Of a stretch of DNA of 30,628 nt, positions 24,293 to 30,628 are shown one piece after another. This stretch comes from Peptoniphilus_E sp964345555. Lineage in GTDB: Bacteria > Bacillota > Clostridia > Tissierellales > Peptoniphilaceae. The notes beneath the pieces are model-generated. The model searched no databases. It was not told the origin of the DNA and worked only from the letters and a program-made list of their open reading frames with translations. Positions within the stretch are counted from its first letter, which is position 1, and each line of letters opens with the position of its first letter. The DNA is taken from NCBI GenBank assembly GCA_964345555.1, contig CAYFRD010000022.1, forward strand, positions 1 to 30,628, given 5' to 3'. A program made the translations under genes and the position numbers.

Positions 24293-24297
24293 CTATG

Positions 24298-25524
24298 TTA
24301 ATTATTTTTCAGTATGAGTTTCGGTAGTTTGTTATTTTCCACACTTTCACGTGTGATTATTATCTTTTCTACATCATTTCGTGACGGAATCTCATACATC
24401 ACATCCATGATAGTCGACTCTATAACCCCTCTTAAACCTCTTGCTCCCGCCTTTTTTTCTATTGCCGATTTTGCGATGTAATCGAGAGCACTCTTATCGA
24501 ATTCCAGTTCCACGTTATCGTATCTCAAAAGTTCCTGATATTGTTTGACAAGGGCGTTCTTAGGCTTGGTGAGTATTTCTATCAAAGCTTCTTCGTCAAG
24601 CTCTTCAAGAGTTACCGTCACAGGCAATCTGCCTATTAATTCGGGAATCAACCCGAATTTTAAAAGGTCCTCCATTTCAACCTTTGTTAAAATATTCTCT
24701 CTTTGAGCTTTTTTGTCTATTATTTCCGAACCGAATCCCATGGAATTTTTAGAAATTCTGTTTTCTATTATGGAATCCAACCCGTCAAAGGCTCCGCCGC
24801 ATATAAACAATATATCCGTGGTATCTACTTGCAAAAATTCTTGGTTGGGATGTTTTCTTCCACCTTGAGGTGGCACGTTGGCAACAGTACCTTCGATTAT
24901 CTTCAGCAGTGCCTGTTGAACGCCTTCACCGCTTACATCTCTTGTTATGGATACATTCTCGGCTTTGCGTGCGATCTTGTCTATTTCGTCGATGTATATT
25001 ATCCCTGTTTCTGCTTTTTCTATATCATAGTCGGCCGCTTGAATAAGTTTCAAAATAATGTTTTCCACATCTTCTCCCACATACCCCGCCTCTGTCAAGG
25101 TGGTAGCATCTGCTATGGCAAAGGGCACATTTAAAATCTTCGCCAAAGTCTGTGCCAGGAGCGTCTTTCCGCTGCCCGTGGGTCCAATCATGAGTATGTT
25201 GGATTTTTGCAATTCAATATCGCTGTTTCTCGCTTTTTTAGATGTTATTCTCTTGTAGTGGTTATATACAGCTACGGCGAGGGATCTCTTGGCCCTTTCC
25301 TGTTTTACAACGTAGTCGTCCAACACACTTTTTATTTCTGAGGGTTTTTTGAGTACCAATCCAACGGACTCTTCAAGCTCCGCTCTTTCCTTTTCAAGGA
25401 TGTCGACACACAGGTCTACACATTCATTGCAAATGTAGACATTAGGTCCTGCAATTAATCTCTTTACCTGATTCTGTGTCTTTCCGCAAAAGGAACATTT
25501 TAAAATTTGTTCAGAATCGGACAT
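24298..25524 (-). CDS. clpX: ClpX, ATPase subunit of ClpXP
   Basis: The 408-residue unfoldase begins with the zinc-binding domain: C10, C13, C32 and C35 in CSFCGK and CNECVDLC. The AAA+ core has Walker A GPTGSGKT at 114-121 and Walker B IIYIDEIDKIA. A MGFG loop near residue 265 stands where the IGF loop docks onto ClpP. ClpX selects and unfolds tagged substrates and feeds them to ClpP. It starts eight bases after clpP ends and precedes lon. Confidence 0.96.
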   Translation of the reverse strand: MSDSEQILKCSFCGKTQNQVKRLIAGPNVYICNECVDLCVDILEKERAELEESVGLVLKKPSEIKSVLDDYVVKQERAKRSLAVAVYNHYKRITSKKARNSDIELQKSNILMIGPTGSGKTLLAQTLAKILNVPFAIADATTLTEAGYVGEDVENIILKLIQAADYDIEKAETGIIYIDEIDKIARKAENVSITRDVSGEGVQQALLKIIEGTVANVPPQGGRKHPNQEFLQVDTTDILFICGGAFDGLDSIIENRISKNSMGFGSEIIDKKAQRENILTKVEMEDLLKFGLIPELIGRLPVTVTLEELDEEALIEILTKPKNALVKQYQELLRYDNVELEFDKSALDYIAKSAIEKKAGARGLRGVIESTIMDVMYEIPSRNDVEKIIITRESVENNKLPKLILKNN

Positions 25525-25532
25525 TTCTCACC

Positions 25533-26117
25533 TCAATCTCTCTTGGTAATTACTTTGTCGATCAAACCGTATTCCGCAGCTTCATCAGCTGATAAATAAT
25601 AGTCTCTGTCCGTATCTTTTTTGACTCTTTCAAGGGGTTGTCCCGTTCTTTCGGATAGTATTTTATTTATTCTGTCCCTTACTTCTAGGATTTTTTCTGC
25701 GTGAATTTGTATATCCGACGCCTGTCCTTGAGCTCCGCCCAGAGGTTGATGGATCATAATATCGGAGTTGGGTAGAGAGTATCTCTTTCCCTTTGTTCCC
25801 GCAGCAAGCAGAAAAGCTCCCATAGATGCGGCAAGCCCTATACACATGGTGGATACGTCACACTTTATATATTGCATTGTGTCATAAATGGCAAATCCAG
25901 CACTCACTGATCCTCCGGGACTGTTTATATATATTTGTATGTCCTTTGTAGGATCTTCCGCTTCCAAAAATAGAAGTTGCGCCACAACCAAGTCAGCTGT
26001 GATATTATCTATTTCACCGCTTAAAAATATTATTCTTTCCTTCAAAAGTCTTGAGTATATATCGTAAGATCTTTCGCCTCTGTTCGTTTGTTCTACTACC
26101 ATTGGTACAAGTGCCAT
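25533..26117 (-). CDS. clpP: ClpP, protease subunit of ClpXP/ClpCP
   Basis: The 194-residue serine peptidase has its full triad: Ser98 in GLAASMGAF, His123 in MIHQPLGG and Asp172 in DTDRDYYLS, and the oligomerisation helix that follows. It forms the double-heptamer barrel used by ClpX. The start is ATG 26117 (MALVPMVVEQTNRGERS), after AAGGTGA; an in-frame GTG at 26126 coincides with this binding site. It lies between tig and clpX. Confidence 0.96.
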   Translation of the reverse strand: MALVPMVVEQTNRGERSYDIYSRLLKERIIFLSGEIDNITADLVVAQLLFLEAEDPTKDIQIYINSPGGSVSAGFAIYDTMQYIKCDVSTMCIGLAASMGAFLLAAGTKGKRYSLPNSDIMIHQPLGGAQGQASDIQIHAEKILEVRDRINKILSERTGQPLERVKKDTDRDYYLSADEAAEYGLIDKVITKRD

Positions 26118-26147
26118 GATAATCACCTTATCTTTCTAATTACAATC

Positions 26148-27491
26148 TTATTCGGATGCTTCAGTTTCTTCCTTTTCTTCAGCTTCTTCCTTGGGTTCGA
26201 CAAAGGTCGTTTTTCCCATTACATAATCTATAGCCTTTCTGTTGGCAAGATTTTCCTTTAATCCTTCTTTGTTTGCCTTTAGCATGGATTCTTTCATTTC
26301 AGCTTTTTTATCTTCTTCTTTGCCGAAATATTGTTCCACGACTCTGTCGGCTTCCGCTTCTACTTCTTCATCGGTTATCTCTATTGCTTGATCCTTTGCA
26401 ATTTGTTCTATTGCAAGAGCAGTCTTTACTTGTTGCAATGCGTCCGGACGAAGATTATCTCTGAAAGCCTCTACATTTGAACCGATCATGTTGATGTATT
26501 GTTCAAGGCTCATTCCTTGCATTTTCAAACTTTGATCAAAGTTGTCCATTTGCATGTCGATTTGACTGTTTACCATTCCTTCGGGAACGTCAACTTCCAT
26601 GTCTTCGACTATTTTTGCAAGTACCTTGCTTTCTTTTTCAGATTGAGCTCTTTCTTGAAGTTCCTTTTCTCGCTTTTCTTTTGCATCGTTTTTATATTCT
26701 TCAACTGTATCAAAATCGGAGATATCCTTTATAAACTCGTCATCAAGTTCGGGAAGTTCTTCATAGGAAATACTGTTTAATTTTATTTCAAATTGTGCAT
26801 CTTTTCCCTTTAGATCCTCAGATGCGTAATCTTCTGGGAATTTAACATCAATTGTGAATTCTTCTCCCACACCGTGCCCAATTATTTGTTCTTCAAATCC
26901 GGGGATAAACGTATTTGAACCCAATTCTAAATCTTGTCCTTGTGCTGTGCCGCCTTCAAATACTTCTCCATCCACACTGCCTTTAAAGTCGATGTTTACC
27001 TTGTCTTTTTCCTGAGCTGGTCTGTCATCTACATTTACAATTCTTGCATTCATCTTTCTTTGGCTTTCAAGATCCGCATTTATAAGTTCTTCAGTTACTT
27101 CGTATTTTACATCTTCGATTTCAAGATTTTCGTAGTCACCAAGTTTTACTTCAGGTTTTACATCTACGCTGATTTCAACATTTACATCTTGTCCGTGAAT
27201 TGCCTCTTTTATATCCACTTTGGGTTGATCAACTACTTCAAGATTCATTTCTTCTACAGCTTTTTCATATTTTCCAGGAAGCAGGTCGTTTATTGCATCT
27301 TCTAAAAATACATCTTTGCCGTATACATTTTCGATTATTTTCTTAGGTGCTTTGCCCTTTCTGAATCCGGGGATTTGAAAGTACTGTCTGTTTTTCTTAA
27401 ATACTACTTCCTCTGCCGCCATCATTTCATCAGCCTTTAAAACTATATCAAAAAATACTGTATTATTTTCCTTCTTTTTAATTTCAGTCAT
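26148..27491 (-). CDS. tig: Trigger factor
   Basis: The 447-residue chaperone meets nascent chains at the ribosome exit. The ribosome-binding domain includes the family signature in QIPGFRKGKAPKKII near residue 40 (GFRxGKxP), the FKBP-like PPIase domain lies at about 155-245 (DKVNIDFKGSVDG...FEGG), and the helical arms fill the rest. The acidic tail (EEAEEKEETEASE) is common. ATG 27491 is chosen because GGAGG lies before it; a TTG at 27503 is part of that leader. It heads tig-clpP-clpX-lon-engB. Confidence 0.96.
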   Translation of the reverse strand: MTEIKKKENNTVFFDIVLKADEMMAAEEVVFKKNRQYFQIPGFRKGKAPKKIIENVYGKDVFLEDAINDLLPGKYEKAVEEMNLEVVDQPKVDIKEAIHGQDVNVEISVDVKPEVKLGDYENLEIEDVKYEVTEELINADLESQRKMNARIVNVDDRPAQEKDKVNIDFKGSVDGEVFEGGTAQGQDLELGSNTFIPGFEEQIIGHGVGEEFTIDVKFPEDYASEDLKGKDAQFEIKLNSISYEELPELDDEFIKDISDFDTVEEYKNDAKEKREKELQERAQSEKESKVLAKIVEDMEVDVPEGMVNSQIDMQMDNFDQSLKMQGMSLEQYINMIGSNVEAFRDNLRPDALQQVKTALAIEQIAKDQAIEITDEEVEAEADRVVEQYFGKEEDKKAEMKESMLKANKEGLKENLANRKAIDYVMGKTTFVEPKEEAEEKEETEASE

Positions 27492-27537
27492 TATATCCTC
27501 CAAATTAACGCAAAACTGCGAGTTTAGTAATTTATAT

Positions 27538-27567
27538 ATTATATCATATAGCCTGTTTTTATTACAA
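27538..27567 (-). promoter_or_regulatory. Promoter of tig-clpP-clpX-lon-engB
   Basis: TTGTAA (27567-27562) and TATAAT (27543-27538) are 18 bases apart on the minus strand, and TGA directly before the -10 makes it extended. The -35 abuts the stop codon of the PC4-like gene. No CtsR box is evident. Confidence 0.65.
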
Positions 27568-27783
27568 TTAAATATCTTGCAGGCTGCTTTTTAAAATGTC
27601 AATTTCTTCTTCGGTAAAGGTTATTCCCTTGGACATCTTCACATGATCAGGGTCCCATTCCCTTATGTCGTACTTGGGTTCTCTGCCATTCCAAGATACC
27701 ATGTTCAGCTCCTTGGTCCATCCGTTTTGTTTCTCTGAGAGAGTGGATATGTGTTTAGTTATTTCAAATTTAAATTCACTCAT
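27568..27783 (-). CDS. YdbC-like PC4-domain ssDNA-binding protein
   Basis: This 71-residue protein fits the bacterial PC4/p15-like family (YdbC), small dimers that bind single-stranded DNA. The pattern GWTKELNMVSWNGREPKYDIREWDPDH followed by MSKGITFTEEEIDIL is characteristic: strands with WN and DIR-W, then a helix. I start it at ATG 27783 after GGTGGAAT; a longer frame reaching 27837 has no binding site and overlaps proS. It lies 16 bases after proS, so it is likely on the same transcript. Its cell role is not established. Confidence 0.8.
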   Translation of the reverse strand: MSEFKFEITKHISTLSEKQNGWTKELNMVSWNGREPKYDIREWDPDHVKMSKGITFTEEEIDILKSSLQDI

Positions 27784-27799
27784 TTTATTCCACCATTTT

Positions 27800-29554
27800 C
27801 TAATCCGCAAAGGGCATATCAGCAAGCAATTTTTCAAGAGGGTTTTTCACAAAAGCTGCAGCGATTTCTCCCGCCGCCTTGCCTACGGCTTCCTCCGCCG
27901 AAATTTCCACCTTGTTTTGTGTGTCTTTTCTGAGAGAATATTCTACTATTCCTTCAGATGCTCTCTTGCCCACTGTTATCCTTATGGGTATGCCTATTAA
28001 ATCTCTATCGTTGAATTTAACGCCGGCTCTTTCATCTCTGTCATCAAGCAGAACTTCAAATCCTTTTTCTGAAAGAGTTTCGTAAATGCTTTCTGCAAGC
28101 TCCACTTGTTCTTCCTTCTTGGGATTCATAAGAGTAACTATTATATGGTATGGTGCCACAGGTATAGGCCACTTGATTCCGAATTCGTCGTAGTTTTGCT
28201 CAACTATGGCGCTTACCGATCTGGTGATTCCGACTCCGTACGAACCCATCCATATAACTTGTTCCTTGCCATTTTCATCCAGATATGTCGCTCCTAGACT
28301 CTCAGCATACTTTGTACCCAATTGAAAGATATTTCCAACTTCTATTCCTCTGGCAAATTTATATTCTTCGCCAGTTTCTTCTATAATATCTCCCTCTTGA
28401 ACCATCAGCAGATCATCAACAATTTCTCCTTTGAAATCCCTGCCGTAGTTTGCGTTAATTATGTGGTATTCCGCTTTATTGCCGCCCACAACCAGATTGC
28501 TCATCTGAGTAAGAGATTTATCCACGATCATTCTAACATCAAGCCCTATTGGACCTGTATATCCTGGATGTGAACCTATGGCAAGTATGTCTTCATCACT
28601 CATCATTTCTATTTGATGTCCCGGTTCTCCCAAGTATCCTTCCAGTTTCGCCATATTCAACTCTCTGTCGCCTGGTATGAACACCAATAGGCTCTTGCCC
28701 TTTACAGTCAAATCTATTGCTTTCATACATCTGGACTTGTCAACATTTAAAAATCCGGACAATTCTTCTATGGTCTTGCAGCCCGGTGTGTGCACTTCCT
28801 TTAATTCCGCAGGCTCTTCCTTATCCGGTAGTTTGTAAATAACCTTAGCCTTTTCTTCGGTTGCGGCATATTTCCCATTTTCCGAATAGGCTATTACTCC
28901 CTCTCCCGTTTCAGCCAAGGCGATGAACTCATGGCTCTTATTGCCGCCCATGGCTCCGCTGTCTCCCTCTACTATTTTATAATCCAACTCCATCCTGTCG
29001 AATATCTTTTCATAGGCTTCATACATTTCGTAGTAGGAATTTTGCATTCCTTCAGGATTACGGTCAAAGCTGTATGCGTCCTTCATGGAAAATTCTCTTG
29101 TTCTGTTTATTCCAAATCTGGGTCTTTTTTCGTCACGATACTTCGTCTGAATTTGATATAAATTCAAAGGAAGCTGCTTGTAGGACTTTACTTCGTCCTT
29201 TATAAGCGTAGTGAAATACTCTTCAGCTGTAGGCCCAAGGCAGAACTCCCTTTCATGCCTGTCTTTCAACTTAAACATTTCCGGGCCGAATTTCTCCCAT
29301 CTCCCGCTGGCATCCCAAATCTCTCTGGGTTGAATTGCGCTCATCAAAATCTCTTGAGAACCTGCACGATCCATCTCTTCTCTTACAATGTTTTCAACTT
29401 TTCTTACAACTCTATACCCCAGAGGCAGATAAGTATATACGCCGCTGGCAGACTTTCTTATAAATGCTCCCCTTAGAAGCAATTTGTGAGATGCTATTTC
29501 TGCATCAGCCGGAGCTTCTTTAAGCGTCGGCATATACAATTTCGATAATCTCAT
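27800..29554 (-). CDS. proS: Prolyl-tRNA synthetase, bacterial type
   Basis: The 584-residue class II synthetase charges tRNA-Pro. Motif 1 text GSQEILMSAIQPREIW, motif 2 RDEKRPRFGINRTREFSMKDAYSF and motif 3 GSYGVGITR surround an insertion of about 180 residues (YbaK-like INS editing domain, about 230-395) that removes alanine from mischarged tRNA; this insertion marks the bacterial (not archaeal/eukaryotic) ProS. The anticodon domain is C-terminal, from about residue 470. GGAGGAAT precedes the ATG. It is divergent from murI and is followed by the PC4-like gene. Confidence 0.96.
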   Translation of the reverse strand: MRLSKLYMPTLKEAPADAEIASHKLLLRGAFIRKSASGVYTYLPLGYRVVRKVENIVREEMDRAGSQEILMSAIQPREIWDASGRWEKFGPEMFKLKDRHEREFCLGPTAEEYFTTLIKDEVKSYKQLPLNLYQIQTKYRDEKRPRFGINRTREFSMKDAYSFDRNPEGMQNSYYEMYEAYEKIFDRMELDYKIVEGDSGAMGGNKSHEFIALAETGEGVIAYSENGKYAATEEKAKVIYKLPDKEEPAELKEVHTPGCKTIEELSGFLNVDKSRCMKAIDLTVKGKSLLVFIPGDRELNMAKLEGYLGEPGHQIEMMSDEDILAIGSHPGYTGPIGLDVRMIVDKSLTQMSNLVVGGNKAEYHIINANYGRDFKGEIVDDLLMVQEGDIIEETGEEYKFARGIEVGNIFQLGTKYAESLGATYLDENGKEQVIWMGSYGVGITRSVSAIVEQNYDEFGIKWPIPVAPYHIIVTLMNPKKEEQVELAESIYETLSEKGFEVLLDDRDERAGVKFNDRDLIGIPIRITVGKRASEGIVEYSLRKDTQNKVEISAEEAVGKAAGEIAAAFVKNPLEKLLADMPFAD

Positions 29555-29586
29555 ATATTCCTCCGTTATTTACAATTTGCGTTACT

Positions 29587-29615
29587 ATTATATATTTAAA
29601 ACTCACAGCTTTCAA
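29587..29615 (-). promoter_or_regulatory. Promoter of proS
   Basis: TTGAAA (29615-29610) and TATAAT (29592-29587) lie 17 bases apart on the minus strand, close to consensus and 32 bases before the proS start. No T-box is present before proS. Confidence 0.78.
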
Positions 29616-29631
29616 GGTTTTTACAATATTG

Positions 29632-29683
29632 TTGAACTCTTTAACAAATATTTCTTAAAATACTGTAGCGTTTATGTTAAAAT
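29632..29683 (+). promoter_or_regulatory. Candidate promoters of murI
   Basis: Two options overlap: TTGAAC (29632-29637) with TAAAAT (29656-29661), spacing 18; and an extended -10 TGTTAAAAT (29675-29683). Either would feed murI. Confidence 0.45.
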
Positions 29684-29721
29684 ATTAATCTAGAATACAA
29701 AAAGAAGGGAGAGTAGTTAAA

Positions 29722-30555
29722 ATGGATGACAGATCCATTGGAATTTTTGATAGCGGCGTCGGCGGACTGAGCGTGCTGAACAGACTGATAAAACTACTTC
29801 CGAATGAAAACTACGTATATATAGGCGACACCTTGCGAATGCCCTACGGTGTGAAAAGTGTCGATGTTATAAGAGAATATTCCAAAAAATCCATAGAATT
29901 TATATCAGGAGAAAACTTAAAAGCAGCGGTCATAGCCTGCAATACAGTCAGCTCCTGTGCACTTCAAAACCTATATGACAACTTCGATTTTCCCATAATA
30001 GACGTCATAACTCCCGGCACAATAGATGCGGCAAGTGTCACAGTGAACGGAAAAATAGCCGTGACAGGAACCAATGCCACAATCAACAGCGGACTGTATG
30101 AAAAATACATTCACAGCATAAATCCCGACATTGAAGTGCAATCCATAGCCTTTACGGACTTGGTGCCTGCAATTGAAGGCGGTCACAGCTTAGACAATAT
30201 CGGCAAAAAAATCATCGAAAAATACTTAAATGATTTCGGTGACTTCGACTACGACACATTGGTCTTCGGCTGTACACACTATCCACTTGCAAAGGCGAAC
30301 TTCAAAAAAATATTCAACGAAAGAAACAAGAACGTGTTCTTAGTCGATCCGGCACATAACACTGCGCTTAAGCTAAAGGACACATTGGAAAAATTAAACG
30401 CCTTATCAGATTTCAAAGAAGGCAGCATAAAATTCTTCACAACATCAGAACCCGAACGATTTAAAAAACTTGCCATAGAACACACAAAAATGAAAAAAGA
30501 AAACATAAATCCAATATTGGTAGATCTTGATGCGGAACTTAAAAAAATGAGGTAG
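29722..30555 (+). CDS. murI: Glutamate racemase
   Basis: The 277-residue enzyme makes D-glutamate for peptidoglycan. Two-base catalysis uses Cys73 in AVIACNTVSS and Cys184 in VFGCTHYPL; the substrate site has Asp10-Ser11 in FDSGVGGLSV and PYG at 41-43. GGGAGAG precedes the ATG. Length agrees with the family, with a C-terminal helix longer than in E. coli numbering would predict. It is divergent from proS and has its own terminator, whose left arm holds the final codons. Confidence 0.95.
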   Translation: MDDRSIGIFDSGVGGLSVLNRLIKLLPNENYVYIGDTLRMPYGVKSVDVIREYSKKSIEFISGENLKAAVIACNTVSSCALQNLYDNFDFPIIDVITPGTIDAASVTVNGKIAVTGTNATINSGLYEKYIHSINPDIEVQSIAFTDLVPAIEGGHSLDNIGKKIIEKYLNDFGDFDYDTLVFGCTHYPLAKANFKKIFNERNKNVFLVDPAHNTALKLKDTLEKLNALSDFKEGSIKFFTTSEPERFKKLAIEHTKMKKENINPILVDLDAELKKMR

Positions 30556-30571
30556 AAGTACCTCATTTTTT
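30542..30571 (+). terminator. Terminator of murI
   Basis: A 13-base stem (30542-30554 with 30559-30571, loop GAAG) ends in six T. The stop codon TAG (30553-30555) is partly inside the left arm. After it, 30572-30628 shows nothing I can interpret. Confidence 0.88.
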
Positions 30572-30628
30572 ATATACTTGAATTTACACTCTAAGTGCAA
30601 CAATAAAATAATGACTCATAGCCTTGGT

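Noticed and set aside
27540..27597. AGCCTG...CAGGCT inverted repeat after the PC4-like gene as a terminator
   Set aside because: The loop is about 25 bases, and no T tract follows on the coding strand; it overlaps the tig promoter instead.
1..30628. CRISPR array, tRNA or rRNA genes, prophage, toxin-antitoxin or defence system
   Set aside because: No regularly spaced repeats, cloverleaf-like stretches, integrase, phage structural genes or defence-family proteins were seen on either strand.

Overview
The window is 30.6 kb of chromosome from a low-GC Gram-positive bacterium, most likely an anaerobe of the Clostridia/Tissierellia group. The inference rests on AGGAGG-type ribosome binding sites before most genes, A+T-rich sigma-A-like promoters, a leucine T-box, a bifurcation-type electron-transfer flavoprotein, a lipoprotein with a lipobox, a stalk-domain surface protein, and the trigger factor-clpP-clpX-lon-engB order usual in Firmicutes. 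I do not name a species. Almost all of the DNA is coding, and no gap over 300 bases is without an explanation; the only long one, between leuA and etfB, holds the T-box and two divergent promoters.

Layout. 1-42: the first 14 codons of tuf (EF-Tu), leaving the window on the minus strand. 246-620: a glyoxalase I. 660-2778: a MATE efflux pump and a GntR/FCD regulator, divergent, sharing a 97-base promoter region with an inverted repeat that overlaps both promoters. 2826-3758: a LysR regulator. 7373-3850 (minus): cca-glmM-degV, for tRNA CCA ends, glucosamine-1-phosphate and a fatty-acid-binding protein. 7492-8991: a lipoprotein and a secreted stalk-domain protein. 13573-9059 (minus): leuA-leuC-leuD-leuB, each joined by a 4-base ATGA overlap, behind a T-box whose apparent specifier codon is CUC (Leu).

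14029-16206: etfB-etfA and a cysteine-free DsrE-like protein, with no dehydrogenase beside them. About 16225-16945: one IS200/IS605-type element with a Y1 transposase and matching end hairpins. 21168-17021 (minus): an ABC ATPase, a five-domain surface protein anchored by a C-terminal membrane helix, and a MacB-type permease; a compact envelope module of unknown substrate. 27491-21323 (minus): tig-clpP-clpX-lon-engB, the protein-folding and proteolysis operon. 29554-27568 (minus): proS with a small PC4-like ssDNA-binding protein. 29722-30555: murI, glutamate racemase, divergent from proS.

Most of the window is ordinary housekeeping. The parts that deserve a second look are the ABC/CARDB-type/MacB module, the divergent ETF with unusual FAD-loop residues and its DsrE-like companion, and the GntR/MATE shared operator. 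I found no CRISPR array, tRNA, rRNA, prophage or recognisable defence system.
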